From assembly GCA_034698045.1 (NCBI GenBank), contig JAQGAU010000241.1:1-33382 (forward strand): a stretch of DNA of 33,382 nucleotides. Direction: 5' to 3'. This stretch comes from Paramacrobiotus richtersi (taxonomy: Eukaryota > Tardigrada > Eutardigrada > Parachela > Macrobiotidae). The notes under the pieces are model-generated. The model saw only the letters and a program-made list of their open reading frames with translations. It had not been told where the DNA came from and ran no database searches. Below are positions 23,730 to 33,382 of this stretch, piece after piece. A program made the translations under genes and the position numbers. Within the stretch, counting starts at the first letter, position 1. Each line of letters starts with the position of its first letter.

Positions 23730-23927
23730 AGCGCCTCGGTTTGCTGGATACCGAGTACGGTGTACTTCAATTTGGTTGGATTCGTGCCGCTTGGCAAATT
23801 GGAAACTTTAGAACAAGTGCAAGCTATTTTAACTCTTGTACTGCCTCTGCTCGATCCGCTGTTCTTTGCACTGAGCATCGGTAGTTTTCGTACTTGGGTT
23901 ATTCGGTTTGTGAAGTGTCGAAGATAG
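23688..23927 (+). pseudogene. Solo last exon of a receptor gene (copy 1)
   Basis: In the frame ending at TAG 23925-23927 the sequence reads LLLVSASVCWIPSTVYFNL (TM6), VPLGKLETLEQVQ (third extracellular loop) and LLDPLFFALSIGSFRTWVIR (TM7 and tail). This aligns residue for residue with exon 2 of the receptor at 30,590-31,592. Nothing like exon 1 (TM1-TM5) lies upstream, where the palindrome sits. The exon itself is open from 23,688 to its stop. Downstream DNA (about 23,985-24,150 and 24,386-24,460) also matches flanks of other receptor copies, so this is a segmental duplicate that lost its 5' part. Confidence 0.8.
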
Positions 23928-23984
23928 CTGCCATGAAGCAAGATTCGCAGACGCCTGGATGCAATAACTGGACTTAACCGGTCC

Positions 23985-24150
23985 TGTGGTGCGAAACGGA
24001 CCGTACACCTGTTGTATGATGATCGAAAGCGATTACCAAGTGCACTTCATTGTACCGAAAACGCCGCACAGGAGAATCTGTAAAAACGGGCGTAATTCGG
24101 CTTTCTCTGCGTTCTGGATGCCCCGAAAAACGGTGTACTGAGTTTAAGCG
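23985..24150. repeat. Receptor 3' flank duplicate
   Basis: GTGCGAAACGGAC at 23,990 and GGCTTTCTCTGCGTTCTGG near 24,101 recur at about 32,600 and 33,069 downstream of the whole receptor. Here the two halves lie about 100 nt apart; there they are separated by the inverted-repeat element at 32,684-33,058. Confidence 0.7.
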
Positions 24151-24199
24151 CCGCTGGCAAACGTCCACAGAAACGTTTGGTAAACGTGTCTGTATATGG

Positions 24200-25657
24200 A
24201 CTCCCAAGGCAAAGATAACACCGACATTACACTTTGCAGCAGTTTTCCAATAGAATTATGCAGACGTTTACTGTTAACACTGATTTTGTTTTGTTCATTT
24301 CATGTCTACTGTGTAAAAGGGTGTGGCTGTTGAGCTGCAGATACATTAAACTCCTCATATATTTTTAATATGTGGGCTTACTTTCAGAATAACCGTTCTT
24401 AGTTTCTAAAAAATCAACAAAATTCCACGCTATATAGTTGGACGGTAAAATGTCGTAATAAGAAAAAATATATCCTACGTACCAATGGTAAACAAAGTTT
24501 TTTTCTCAATCAGGAGGTTTCGTATCCATACCATACGAAAAACCTGCTTGCGTCTGGGCAGATGACACAAATTTTACGCTTATTCAAGACTACCACTATT
24601 ACAAGCCGCCAGTGACCTTTTCAGTTCGCCGTTTTGCAATGAATCTGTGTGATAGTAATTTGCACTAATTTGTGAACGAAAGACATAATACGGCTCGCTA
24701 GATGCGATAAAAGATCGAGCCTTTCTTATGCCGAATGGGTTGCAGTGGTTCAGGTTACCAGCTATAAACACAGAACTGAGAACTCCTTGTGCACGGTAAT
24801 TATAATAGTGTGGTATCAGGTGTGCGTGGATCCACAAAAAGTGCACCCTCTTCCGATCTTGTCGCCACGTTGCGGCTTGCGCCAATTACTCAGACAAAGT
24901 TGCCACTTGCCCTATCTGTCCGAACGTTCGATGTGGAGGAACGAGAGCCGGCTTTTGTTTGAATGTCTTGGAATCTCATTACTTTTCCCTTAATTCTGTC
25001 TTTTTGCGCTTTTCTAAACTGCTGGTAAACTAACGCTGGTACAAATAACTTGCAATAATGTTACTAATTAACCACATCAGTTTTTCATTTCTAATTTTCT
25101 ACTGGTTAATCAAACAATAGCACAAGTTGGTCCACAAATTGCGATAACAAATGCCGTTGCGCAAAAGAAAGCCAAAAATAGTCGAAACATAATTTAGCGA
25201 CTCTCGCATGTATCAAAGCAAATGCTGTGACTTAAGGGTGAGCTTCAGTGCGATAACTTGTCTTTGCAATATGCCGCTACAGTAGGTGAAAGCAAACTTT
25301 TTCTATTTAAGTAGTCTATACTTTATAATATTTTGCAAAAAAAAATGTGATTCATAAAAATCATATTCATTCGCTAATTCATTGGCTGGGCGTCATATGC
25401 GTTATATTTTGCGCATCGTTTGGAGTCAGAAATAAGAAATCCGCGAGACTGAATTGTAGGACATACATACAACAGAATCACCAACACAAACACTAGAATT
25501 CGTTTTGATTTTCGAGCGTTAGTATTTTCAACAAGAAAAAAATGCGCATCTTCTTCCAATCTTCCAAAATTCATTTTGAAAGACTTGAACATATCATTTC
25601 TGGGAACAACATGAATCATCTCCTTGCGACAAATGTTCCGGTTAAGCATTTGGTGTA
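24200..25657. other. Intergenic, nothing coding recognised
   Basis: About 24,386-24,460 (CTTTCAGAATAACCGT...CGGTAAAATGTCGTAATA) resembles about 28,214-28,315, both downstream of solo receptor exons. The rest holds only short frames. Confidence 0.45.
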
Positions 25658-27014
25658 TCAGCCCAGAATTCCCAAACCTGACACTCTCCTCGCCTGGTGT
25701 ATCTTCAGAGCGACAAGGCATGCCGTGGTATTGTACGATCCATACGCATCGGGTATCGAGATACTTTGCATTCGGCGCCAGCTCTGGCTGCCTTCGATCA
25801 TGTTTGACAAGTATGTGCCAGGATACGTCGTGTTCACGTTGGCGTCCGACATGTTAAAGGATGTTGACCACACCTGTCCAAGCTGTTGCAGAATATATTG
25901 GTATCTCCCTGCACAATATTTGCACGGGTAATAATAATATTATTATCATTATAACACAGGAGCAGACAACCCATCAGGGACTTCAAGTCTGGTCGAAAGT
26001 AAGGCTAACATATAAAAATACCACACTACGACAGATCAACAGTTCTGAGCATGAACATGAAAACGTTCAGAGATCGAGCAGACAGAATCTTTTCGTTAAA
26101 TTTCAGAATTTTTTCTAGCAGATCTTTCAGGTTATTTATAACATAAAAGGTTATTTCCACCGATTATTCTATGCCTTACCTTCGCCGGTTAGCTGATCAC
26201 AGGGAGCGCCGGGGATCGGATCGTTGGGCTGTTTCATGGCGGAGAATATGTTGGCGTACGTTGCATTTAATATACTAATGCAATTCGATTCGTCGGCTAT
26301 TGTAGTGCCGTTGGCGATACTAGCCTGCAGTGCCTGTCCCTCGTATCTCTGGATGAGCTGGCTTAGGTAGAATCCCGTATAATTACCCACCGGTTTACCG
26401 GCATTGGCGCGCGCAGTGGCTCCCAGTTCGCCGATTAGCCCGATGTAATATGTGCCTAACTGTTTGATGAAATCTACAATATCAAGCAGCATTGCGAACC
26501 GGAACGGGCAAGGATCCTTGTGTACGTGGCACATGTTCGTATTTTATTAGAAAATAGTTCTTTCCTCGCTGTACGAACGTCTGATATGTACGATCAACAC
26601 AACTGCAGCACACAATTATGCATCAAAATACAAAACTATTGTCGTCCATTCCCTAGGCCGAGTACTTCATAATAATCACGTACATTGCAGTTTCATTGTT
26701 ATTTCTTTTAAGTTCTATAGGAATAACCGGTGTCGCGCGGTGTTGTGGGTAATGCAGAAAGTGAGTATTAAAATATTTGCGTTTAGAATCAAAGCAAAAT
26801 GTGGACGGCTGGATAGCACAGTTCACAGTTTTTCAAAACTAACTAGATCAACCGCTTCGCTCTTACCTTCTCCAGTCAAGCTTTGCAGCCATTCCGGCAA
26901 ACCAGGCGGACATACCGGTACTGTGTAGTCAGCATTCAAATTGTTTTCTCCGTACGCGGTCCAAAGAGCAGCAACTGCAAACGTCAAGAGAATTTGCAAC
27001 GGGAGCATTGCCAT
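25658..27014 (-). CDS. Secreted N-glycosylated protein, function unknown
   Basis: Three minus-strand exons fit: 27014-26867, 26473-26180, 25908-25658, all junctions phase 1, giving 230 residues. The first ATG (27014) opens a signal peptide (MAMLPLQILLTFAVAALWTA), so export is likely. The mature part has six N-x-S/T sequons (Asn80, 104, 119, 166, 173, 207) and four cysteines (35, 114, 141, 211). Exons 1 and 2 both end in LTGE followed by the split Gly or Asp codon and GTAAG donors (GAAG/GTAAGA, GAAG/GTAAGG), suggesting a duplicated exon edge. Acceptors are TATTGTAG (26474) and TTGTGCAG (25909). The exon 2 start is the least sure: the open frame runs further upstream to about 26,534, but a splice there would be out of phase. 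I do not recognise the family; lipid-binding or mucosal roles would be guesses. Confidence 0.6.
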
Positions 27015-27707
27015 TCCGGTACACAGATCTTTCAAGAAATCTAACTCTCAGCTCTCGACGACCTACGACAAAGAATTGCCGATCAGCGACGAGGAAAGCA
27101 ATGGATGTTCTTTATCAGGCTTTGGTGAGAAATAACGAACAAGCTGTTAAATGTTTCTTGGCATTTCGTACATTCGAGCCCCTGTTTTACAAGTCATTAG
27201 TCTGCAGTTAAACTGCCCTGGGGCTATTTTAAATGCCGTTTGTATGAGCGTTCGTTCGTTAGCCGGTAATGTTTCGAATATATTGGACATTAGTAATTTG
27301 TCTGGGATTCGTTGCCGTTTCTCTTTTGCTGTGCTAGCTTGTAAATCAAATTGCCCAATCATTACTGGCTGCACCGGCAAGTCTGCATAGCTTGAAGCGA
27401 AAAGTGAAGTCAGCAGGAGCGGAGTGCCACGTCAGCGTGTGGAATGTTTTGATGGCCTAGAACCACAGAGATGCGATTCATACGAATGCAACATATAGTC
27501 GGGCAGCTTTGCCTGTTGTGGGTGTGAGAAAGGCGGCGCCAGGGTTCGCGGCTTTTCTTACTCTTGCCGAAATGTCTCCGTGTAGTGCCGTCTCTGTTTT
27601 TCTGTGTTTTCCAGTTCCGGGTTTGAACCCGTGATTGTATCGTCACCAATCAACACCGTACGGTATATATACTTGAATGGTATACTTGAACTTGAATGGT
27701 ATACGTG
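27015..27707. other. Upstream region of the secreted-protein gene
   Basis: Short frames in all directions but no family resemblance. 27,661-27,710 has a short direct repeat (CTTGAATGGTATAC twice) bordering the next receptor exon copy. Confidence 0.4.
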
Positions 27708-27875
27708 AATTTAGTTGGATCCGTGCCGGTTGTCAATTTGGTAACCTTAGAACAAGTGCAAGCTAGTTTAGCTCTTGTGTTACCTCTGCTCGATCCGCTT
27801 TTCTTCGCACTGAGCATTGTTGGTTTTCGTTCATGGGTTATTCGCGTAGTGAACTGTCGAAGACTGCAGCCATGA
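27708..27875 (+). pseudogene. Solo last exon of a receptor gene (copy 2)
   Basis: Reads NLVGSVPVVNLVTLEQVQ then LALVLPLLDPLFFALSIVG and SWVIRVVNCRRLQ, ending at TGA 27873-27875. It matches the loop, TM7 and tail of exon 2 of the whole receptor and is closest to copy 1. Most of TM6 is absent, replaced by the direct-repeat stretch at 27,661-27,710. There is no exon 1 upstream. The frame is open but cannot make a receptor alone. Confidence 0.8.
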
Positions 27876-28626
27876 ATTAAGAATCCGCAACGCCCCGTCT
27901 TTTTGGGTAACATTCCCGTCAGGTGGAACAACACCAATCAATGCAATTTTTGCCTAAATGCTGTTCCAATTGGACGGCTGGTGTGATATACACCATACAG
28001 CTAGCTAGTAACAATTTATTTCACTGGCTGTAGTGAGATAGTTTGTCTTTTGCCAATAAACAAAATACAGAACTTCTCTGTTGCAAATTGTTATTTGTCT
28101 AACAACACCAATTGTTCATCCGTCTACTCAATTGTCTGCTGTGTATAAGCATACGTCAGCGGCTGCGGCGTTGCATGTACATTTACTCCTAGTATTATTT
28201 TCAAAATGTCGAAGTTTCAGAATAACTGTGAGTTAGGTAATGCTATCGGTGTGCTACGAAACACAAGGGCTACAAAATCGCACGCTGAATAGATAGGCGG
28301 TAAAATGTTGTAATACATCTTACTTTGTCTAGGTTAACGCTTTCAGCAATTGTGATGTATGTTAATGTACCACGGTACTGTGACCGCACTGTAGCTAACA
28401 AGAAGATCAACTGAAAAACGATTGCATCTGACGAGGAAGTGATTGGCATAGCTTAACAAAGCAATATTTCAGTTAAAGGTCATTAGAAATCTGCCCATAG
28501 CCTTGAAGTATATGCTACTGCAAACGCTCTTTTTACACCACATACAATGCTTTTCTCCACGCTAACAAAAAATGGGTCACCGAAGCCTCGTAGTACAGCA
28601 ACAAACCATCTTCAGGCACTGACTGG
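27876..28626. other. Downstream flank of receptor copy 2
   Basis: 28,214-28,315 shares a block with 24,386-24,460. No gene recognised. Confidence 0.4.
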
Positions 28627-28809
28627 GTGACACCGTGTTTGGTATGTCTTGACCTGACTGACTTCCTACCGCTCAGCAGGCTGAAAATCTTACAGGACGT
28701 ACAAGTCCTTTATTCCGTTGATTGCCCGGGCTTGGTCCGCTTTTCTTTGCGCTGAGCATCGGTAGTGTGCGTCCGTCGATTGTCCATTTCTTTGAAATGT
28801 TAAACGTCC
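28627..28809 (+). pseudogene. Solo last exon of a receptor gene (copy 3, most decayed)
   Basis: One frame reads LTDFLPLSRLKILQDVQVLYS (end of TM6 and third extracellular loop); another then reads GPLFFALSIGSVRPSIVHFF (TM7 and tail). The frame changes near 28,728, inside TM7. The ancestral Asp-Pro of TM7 appears as Gly-Pro. It is more diverged than copies 1 and 2. No TM1-TM5 is seen upstream. Confidence 0.7.
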
Positions 28810-29654
28810 CAGGAAAGAAGCAAGAGTACAAACTGAGCTGATTGATTAATATTATTCGACATGTTAGGATGTAACATTACAGGAAAACGTTAATTCGATA
28901 GCAAAGGTGCAAATACGACGTCAAACTGACCTAGTTTCGACGTCGATCCTTTAACGTTTTGCGGAGTTCAAGAATTGTGAAGTACCGGATCCGGAAGACC
29001 TTTCCTTTTCTAGCAATCATTCATTCATCATCCTAGTAATGGGACTTACTTAATTGCTCACAGGACTTACGTTCCGTGATTATTCAACAAAGCCGCTGTA
29101 TCACCGAGTTATCTGATTAATACGCTCGCACAAAAGCTAATTGGTTGAATCCAGCACTGGACAACATGCGCCGATCGTACAACGGAGAATTCATGAGGAA
29201 AACGTTCTTGTGTTTGCGCATCCAGTAAACAATATTTAAAGTTTATACGGATCACCAGCCCCTTTCCGTTAGCGCAAGTAAAAATACGAAAATTAAAACG
29301 TTTTCGACGACCCTTCTACTTAAATTTGGAGAAGGTCAGCGATTCTTCGCTTAACGGTTGTTTCTGTAACGTAAAACGTGAAAGGGACGATAACTGTAGA
29401 AAAGTAATTGTTCCGGAAGAAGTCGACATTTCCACTCAACTATAAAAATTCCTTGAAATAGACAGTAATCGGCTCCGCCAATATGAGCAAATCTTGTGAT
29501 CTGGCCGAACACCACAGCAGCATTGTTCTGATTTCCGCCCTGGAAATGACACTAAGCGCATATAAACCGCCTAGTTTCAGTCGTAATATCGAGAGAATCA
29601 AAAAATACTTTTGGCAGTTTTAGTCTTCTGGCAGTTTCTATGTACGTTTAAGTC
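28810..29654. other. Intergenic, nothing recognised
   Basis: No coding or repeat signal stands out. Confidence 0.5.
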
Positions 29655-29662
29655 ATTTGGAT

Positions 29663-30320
29663 TAGAGATGAAAAATCGTTCGCCTGAGCGAAAACGAACT
29701 AAGCGAAACGAAAGTTTCGCTTAGTTTAGCTTTGAATTTTAAAAAGTTTTTTAGTTTTCGTTTCGCTTAGTTTTTGGATCTGACCAGTCAGTTTAGCTTA
29801 GTTTTCAAGAGAACAAAGTGGTAGTTTCCGTTTAGCTTGATTATGCACTGACGAATTGGCGCGTGCGAAAATATGACGTTTGAGTGAAGACGCTATCGGC
29901 GTGAATAAGGATTTTTATGTTCGGTGGCTTGAGTAACCATAATCCAGGCGGGCGCCCGCACGCGGGCGTGCTCTTATTTAAGCCACCGAACTAAAAAATG
30001 CTGCTTCTGGTATGATGTCCCTCTCAGAGTTTGCGAAACGCATACGCTCTTACTCGATGCAGTTCTTAATGTGAATGAAAAACCAAAATTAACGGCGAAA
30101 TACTGAAGTTTACATGAACAACGCAATAACGTCCTTAATTTCGTTTCGTTTAGTTTTTGGGGAGTCTGTTTTTACTGTTCGTTTAGCTTAGTTTAGCCTG
30201 CAATTTCGAATCGTTAGTTTAGTTTAGCGCAAAGGAGAACTAGCGCGGCTTTCGTTTAGTTTCCCATGTGGTGCAAAATTTTAGTCTAGTTTTTTTTATT
30301 TAGACGATTTTTCATCTCTA
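29663..30320. mobile_element. Non-autonomous hAT-type element (MITE)
   Basis: The ends are exact 17-bp terminal inverted repeats, TAGAGATGAAAAATCGT at 29663 and its complement ending at 30320. They are flanked on both sides by the same 8 bp, ATTTGGAT (29655-29662 and 30321-30328). An 8-bp target duplication and a TAGAGATG-type end are hallmarks of the hAT superfamily. The 658-bp body has no transposase frame. It holds many variants of GTTTCGTTTAGTTTAGC, in both orientations near the left end, and a central inverted repeat (about 29,915-29,995, core TTCGGTGGCTT) around a GC-rich loop. Moved by an enzyme supplied elsewhere. The exact target duplication points to a fairly young insertion; the site is about 270 bp before the receptor start. 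Confidence 0.92.
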
Positions 30321-30328
30321 ATTTGGAT

Positions 30329-30589
30329 ACAGCTTGGTACTGATTACGTAACAATTTCTGCTTTTCTATCCATAGGACAGAAATGACAGGTGGCCTTCTA
30401 ATCGAGAAAAGCGATTAATCCGAAAGCTGTTCAGTTCCCGATGTTGTATCCTTCACTACAACTACTTCTTGCAGTCTGACATGAAATACGTTGCTACGGC
30501 TATCTTCAAACGGTTAACAATTTAGTTTTTTCGACACTTAACGTGCCTGGGTAATCGGAAACAACTCAGCGCTGTACGGGAAGCACATA
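30329..30589 (+). promoter_or_regulatory. Presumed receptor 5' region
   Basis: 260 bp between the hAT element and the receptor ATG. No TATA box or named site recognised; any promoter further out would be separated by the insertion. Confidence 0.25.
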
Positions 30590-31592
30590 ATGTTGTTCGA
30601 TAACTGCACAAATTCTTCTGTTTTCCAAAATAATGGAACGGTAGTCCAAAAGACCGATGGTGCCGGTCCGGGTTACGTTGTCCCATCCAGCTGTACTACT
30701 TTGACAGTACTCGCGCTAGCCCTCGACATTCCAACGCTCTTCTTCTTACTCAAACAAAAAACCCTTCGCACTCCTTTTAACGTCTACATTATTGCTATTT
30801 TGTGCAGTCACATTCTTTATGCTGGAATGTATAACCTGATGAAAATCATCACCGATTACTATGCGTACTGGTGGCTAGGATATCAGGCCTGCACTTTATC
30901 TATTTACTGCAGTTTTGTTATTGCGGCTATAACGTCCCACCTTCACGTGCTAATTAGCATCAATCGCGCTTGGGCACTGCTTTGGCCTATATCATATAAA
31001 AATCGTCACACTACACGCGTAGCGACTGTACTCTGCCTGGGTGTAGTGGTTTACGTTCATATCCTTCTTATGCCTGGAATAGTATTGGATGCCTTATATT
31101 ACCGCGTACCTCTCGATACTGGCTGCTATCTGGATACAAAAGCGCAGTTTACATGGGCTATGTTTATTTCGGTCTGGGTGTTTGATGCTGCAAGTCTGTT
31201 CATTCCGGTATTCTATCCCATCCTTCTTTGGAAGTATTATCGAAGGAGAAGAGTGGCTGCTGTTGCTCACTCCGTTCGAGCTGATGGTGTGCCTACCGGA
31301 AGCCGGGTAACAGGGGACACCGTTTCAAACGAATCGAAAGACAAAGAACAAATCCCAGCCATTCATAGTTTTGACGCTATTTACTCTGAGCGCTTGTGTT
31401 TGTTACCTCCCGGGTTTGGTATACTACACCCTGTGTGATTTCATGCCGGTTGAAAATCTGGAGACCCTGAACCAAGTACAGGATGTCCTGTATATGCTGT
31501 TGGCCGTGCTTGACCCGCTTTTCTTTGCACTGAGCGTCGAGAGTTTCCGAACGCGGGTTATTCGCTTTGTGCAATGTCGAATGTTGCAGTAA
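30590..31592 (+). CDS. Orphan rhodopsin-type seven-transmembrane receptor
   Basis: Exon 1 30590-31306 and exon 2 31359-31592 join in phase 0 to 316 residues. The 52-nt intron has GTAACA and ATCCCAG ends; reading through it shifts the frame and stops at once. The extracellular N-terminus has sequons at Asn5, 8 and 15. Approximate helices: TM1 35-55, TM2 63-83, TM3 97-125, TM4 143-163, TM5 187-213, TM6 240-262, TM7 278-298. Cys101 and Cys179 can form the TM3-ECL2 disulphide. The DRY position reads NRA (125-127) and TM7 has DPLFF in place of NPxxY, both family-typical variations. The intron falls between the short third inner loop and TM6 (PFIVLTLF, CYLPG). It resembles an expanded group of divergent peptide-receptor-like GPCRs I associate with tardigrades. 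Ligand unknown. Exon 2 alone has three stray copies upstream. Confidence 0.85.
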
Positions 31593-32683
31593 GGGATCTG
31601 GAAGACGAATGGCGCTGACCACTAACTATGGTTTAACTGGTAAAAGAAAACTCCAATACATAGCAAGGTGCACCTTCTCTGTGCGTATGCCATATGGGCT
31701 GTTTTGTTGAAGATAAACGACGGGATGTGCTTGCTGAACCGATCGGGTGTTGGCACATTGTTACCGGCTCATCAGTGGCATTCACAAAAGTACCGAACGA
31801 GGCGGGCAAGATTTCGATATTTGGCGCAGCGAAAATCTGTGCTTGTTTATTTTTCTGTGGTAACTGTGTTCATGAGCACAATTGTATAAGCTTTCAAGTA
31901 CACTGACGTCTTATTCTAGTATAGTCATACTAAGGAGCACCGCTACTTGTCCGCATGTAAGAGTTTGTTTTAACTTTTTTGTAAAAGTACGGAAATCAGC
32001 CACTAACTGAATGCGCTGTGTCGGCTGTGACTGCCTGACAATTCCTGTACTACCGCTACTGGACTGTCTGATGGCTTCAAGGGGCCTTTCATGCTAGTTT
32101 ATTCTCACGCTCTGGACCATCGCTTTGCCATCTTGGCCATGCAACAGCGCAGGATTTCGGACGGTTTCAGGGGCCATAATCGATTAATCGTGTCGACTAG
32201 TTGGTTGTCCAAACGATTCCAAAAACAGTTTCCAAGATAATATCATGCGGTGGCAGCCGGAGCTGTGTCTTGTAATGCGATAATGTCCCTACTTAGAGGA
32301 GATTATGTCGTATCAAACAGTAATATTAAATGATATTGCGCCTGTACAATAACTCCACACACAAAAGGTCACCGAGAAATCTGTTAGGCTTTCGAACTTT
32401 AATAATAACTGTAGACCGAAACACAAAAGACTATTCTGTGCCCGATCTCGAAATTACCACAACTATCTAGTAACTTGTTAATCCTGTTTTATGTTTGCAA
32501 GTCGCTTACAGCTGCTTACTTTGCGGATATTTCGACCAATCGTTCGCTTCGGTCTTTATCGCAAGCGCAGTGAGTGCGATTACCTAGTTATGGTTTAGGT
32601 GCGAAACGGACTACGCCTGTTGTAAGCTGGTCATGAGCTGTTACCAGTTGTCTGCTGTATAGGGAATGCACAAGAGTCAGCCA
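31593..32683. other. Receptor 3' flank
   Basis: Open frames at 31,668-31,906 show no family. About 32,600-32,650 (GTGCGAAACGGAC...CCTGTTGTA) matches 23,988-24,040 behind solo exon copy 1. The expected poly-A hexamer was not found close to the stop. Confidence 0.45.
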
Positions 32684-33058
32684 CGCGTGTGACTGGCAAA
32701 AAAGTCCCCCCCCCCCCTCCGCCAAAAGTCCCCCCGGACTTTTTTGCCGGGTCCCCCCTGTAACCATTGCCAAAAATCAAACCCTTGCGCACACTTGGTG
32801 ACCCCAAGGACCTATGACGTAAACCTGAAAATCGTGGCGAATCTGGCGATCCGAGATCCGCCACCAGGTGCCACCTTAAAAGGAGGTAAAAAGTGGACTT
32901 AATTGCCGGTAATGTTTTCGGGTAGTGTCTGAACAGGGACTTAATTGCCGGCGAAGTTTCCTGTTAGTGTTGGAAGTGGGACTTAATTGCCGATGATGCT
33001 CTGTGCGCTGCAGCTGTACTGTAAACAGGTGGGACTTTATTGCCGGTCACACACGCGC
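32684..33058. mobile_element. Small inverted-repeat element with internal copies of its end motif
   Basis: Left end 32684-32710 and right end 33031-33058 are imperfect inverted repeats of about 27 bp (CGCGTGTG, then ACYGGCAAWAAAGTCC). The motif GGACTTWWTTGCCGG recurs inside at about 32,736, 32,895, 32,938 and 32,979 in the orientation of the right end, the last three and the right end spaced 42-53 nt apart. A 12-C run lies at 32706-32717. The paralogous flank near 24,050-24,090 lacks the insert, so it behaves as an insertion. No coding frame and no certain target duplication. Superfamily not assigned. Confidence 0.6.
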
Positions 33059-33382
33059 ATAACGCCTTTGGCTTTCTCTGTGTTCTGGTCCTACCAAAAA
33101 CAGCGCAGATCTGCACGGATAATTGACGACTTTTGGCCGCGGATACTGACGTATAACTCGCGTACCGAATTTACCTCAACGCTTCTGGACAGACGTCTCT
33201 TTTGAACCCCATCCCGTCTAGTGAAGTAACACTGACAGCACAGTTTTTGCGTACTTCGGTTTGACTCATAGGTTGATGTAACAATGCGCAGTCGGCTTGT
33301 AGCTTGATCAGCCTGCAGTCTGTATGCGCGCAGTACTGCATATCACACGGTGAGCGCAGACAGAGAGGGGCATTAAGCTACA
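33059..33382. other. Right edge, receptor flank duplicate
   Basis: The first part (GGCTTTCTCTGTGTTCTGG near 33,069) continues the duplicate of 24,080-24,150. Nothing coding recognised up to the window end. Confidence 0.45.

Noticed and set aside
25374-25721. Minus-strand frame as a further exon of the secreted-protein gene
   Set aside because: It overlaps the third exon in another frame, and the third exon has a good acceptor and its own stop.
27606-27640. tRNA B-box-like sequence on the minus strand (GGGTTCAAACCCGG)
   Set aside because: No A box at the right distance and no cloverleaf arms; probably a chance palindrome, though a tRNA-derived SINE piece is not fully excluded.
32706-32717. 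Run of 12 C as a G-quadruplex or assembly gap marker
   Set aside because: A single homopolymer inside the insertion; it may vary in length, but nothing shows a function.
1-33382. CRISPR array, rRNA, bacterial operon or origin of replication
   Set aside because: No regularly spaced identical repeats, no rRNA signature, and the genes are intron-bearing.

Overview
The window looks like animal nuclear DNA: short GT-AG introns (52 to about 1,240 nt), multi-exon genes, a rhodopsin-type receptor, a serpin fragment, retroelement remnants and DNA-transposon relics. No bacterial operon, rRNA, tRNA or CRISPR was found. The receptor subfamily, the F-box family and the small introns recall tardigrade genomes; that assignment is inference from memory of those families.

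Layout. 1-9,900 holds no convincing host gene: a perfect 21-bp hairpin (3,102-3,151), a 500-bp stretch with several overlapping open frames (4,131-4,740), a weak reverse-transcriptase remnant (about 5,690-6,120), a 140-bp hairpin (6,396-6,537) and a 5'-truncated retroelement tail with poly-A on the minus strand (6,754-7,363). 9,900-22,800 is a tandem array of three paralogous four-exon genes, here called A (10,071-12,452), B (15,031-17,317) and C (19,685-22,790). A and B read as whole proteins of about 554-564 residues; C is a pseudogene. A serpin N-terminal fragment lies between B and C.

Main result: the first exon of the A/B/C family reads like the N-terminus of FMRP (two tandem Agenet/Tudor domains followed by the KH0 motif), and the third exon begins with an F-box. 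This suggests a fusion of an FMRP-type reader module to an SCF ubiquitin-ligase adaptor. It is a comparison by eye against the remembered FMRP sequence and needs a profile or structure check.

22,800-33,382 is a receptor neighbourhood. One apparently whole seven-transmembrane receptor (30,590-31,592, two exons with a 52-nt intron) is accompanied by three solo copies of its last exon (near 23,700, 27,700 and 28,600). The first of these abuts a roughly 700-bp palindrome. A three-exon gene for a secreted, N-glycosylated protein of unknown function lies on the minus strand (25,658-27,014). A non-autonomous hAT element with an 8-bp target duplication (29,663-30,320) and a terminal-inverted-repeat element with internal copies of its own end motif (about 32,684-33,058) are also present.

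The genes do not form one pathway. What they share is local duplication followed by decay: F-box genes on the left, receptors on the right.
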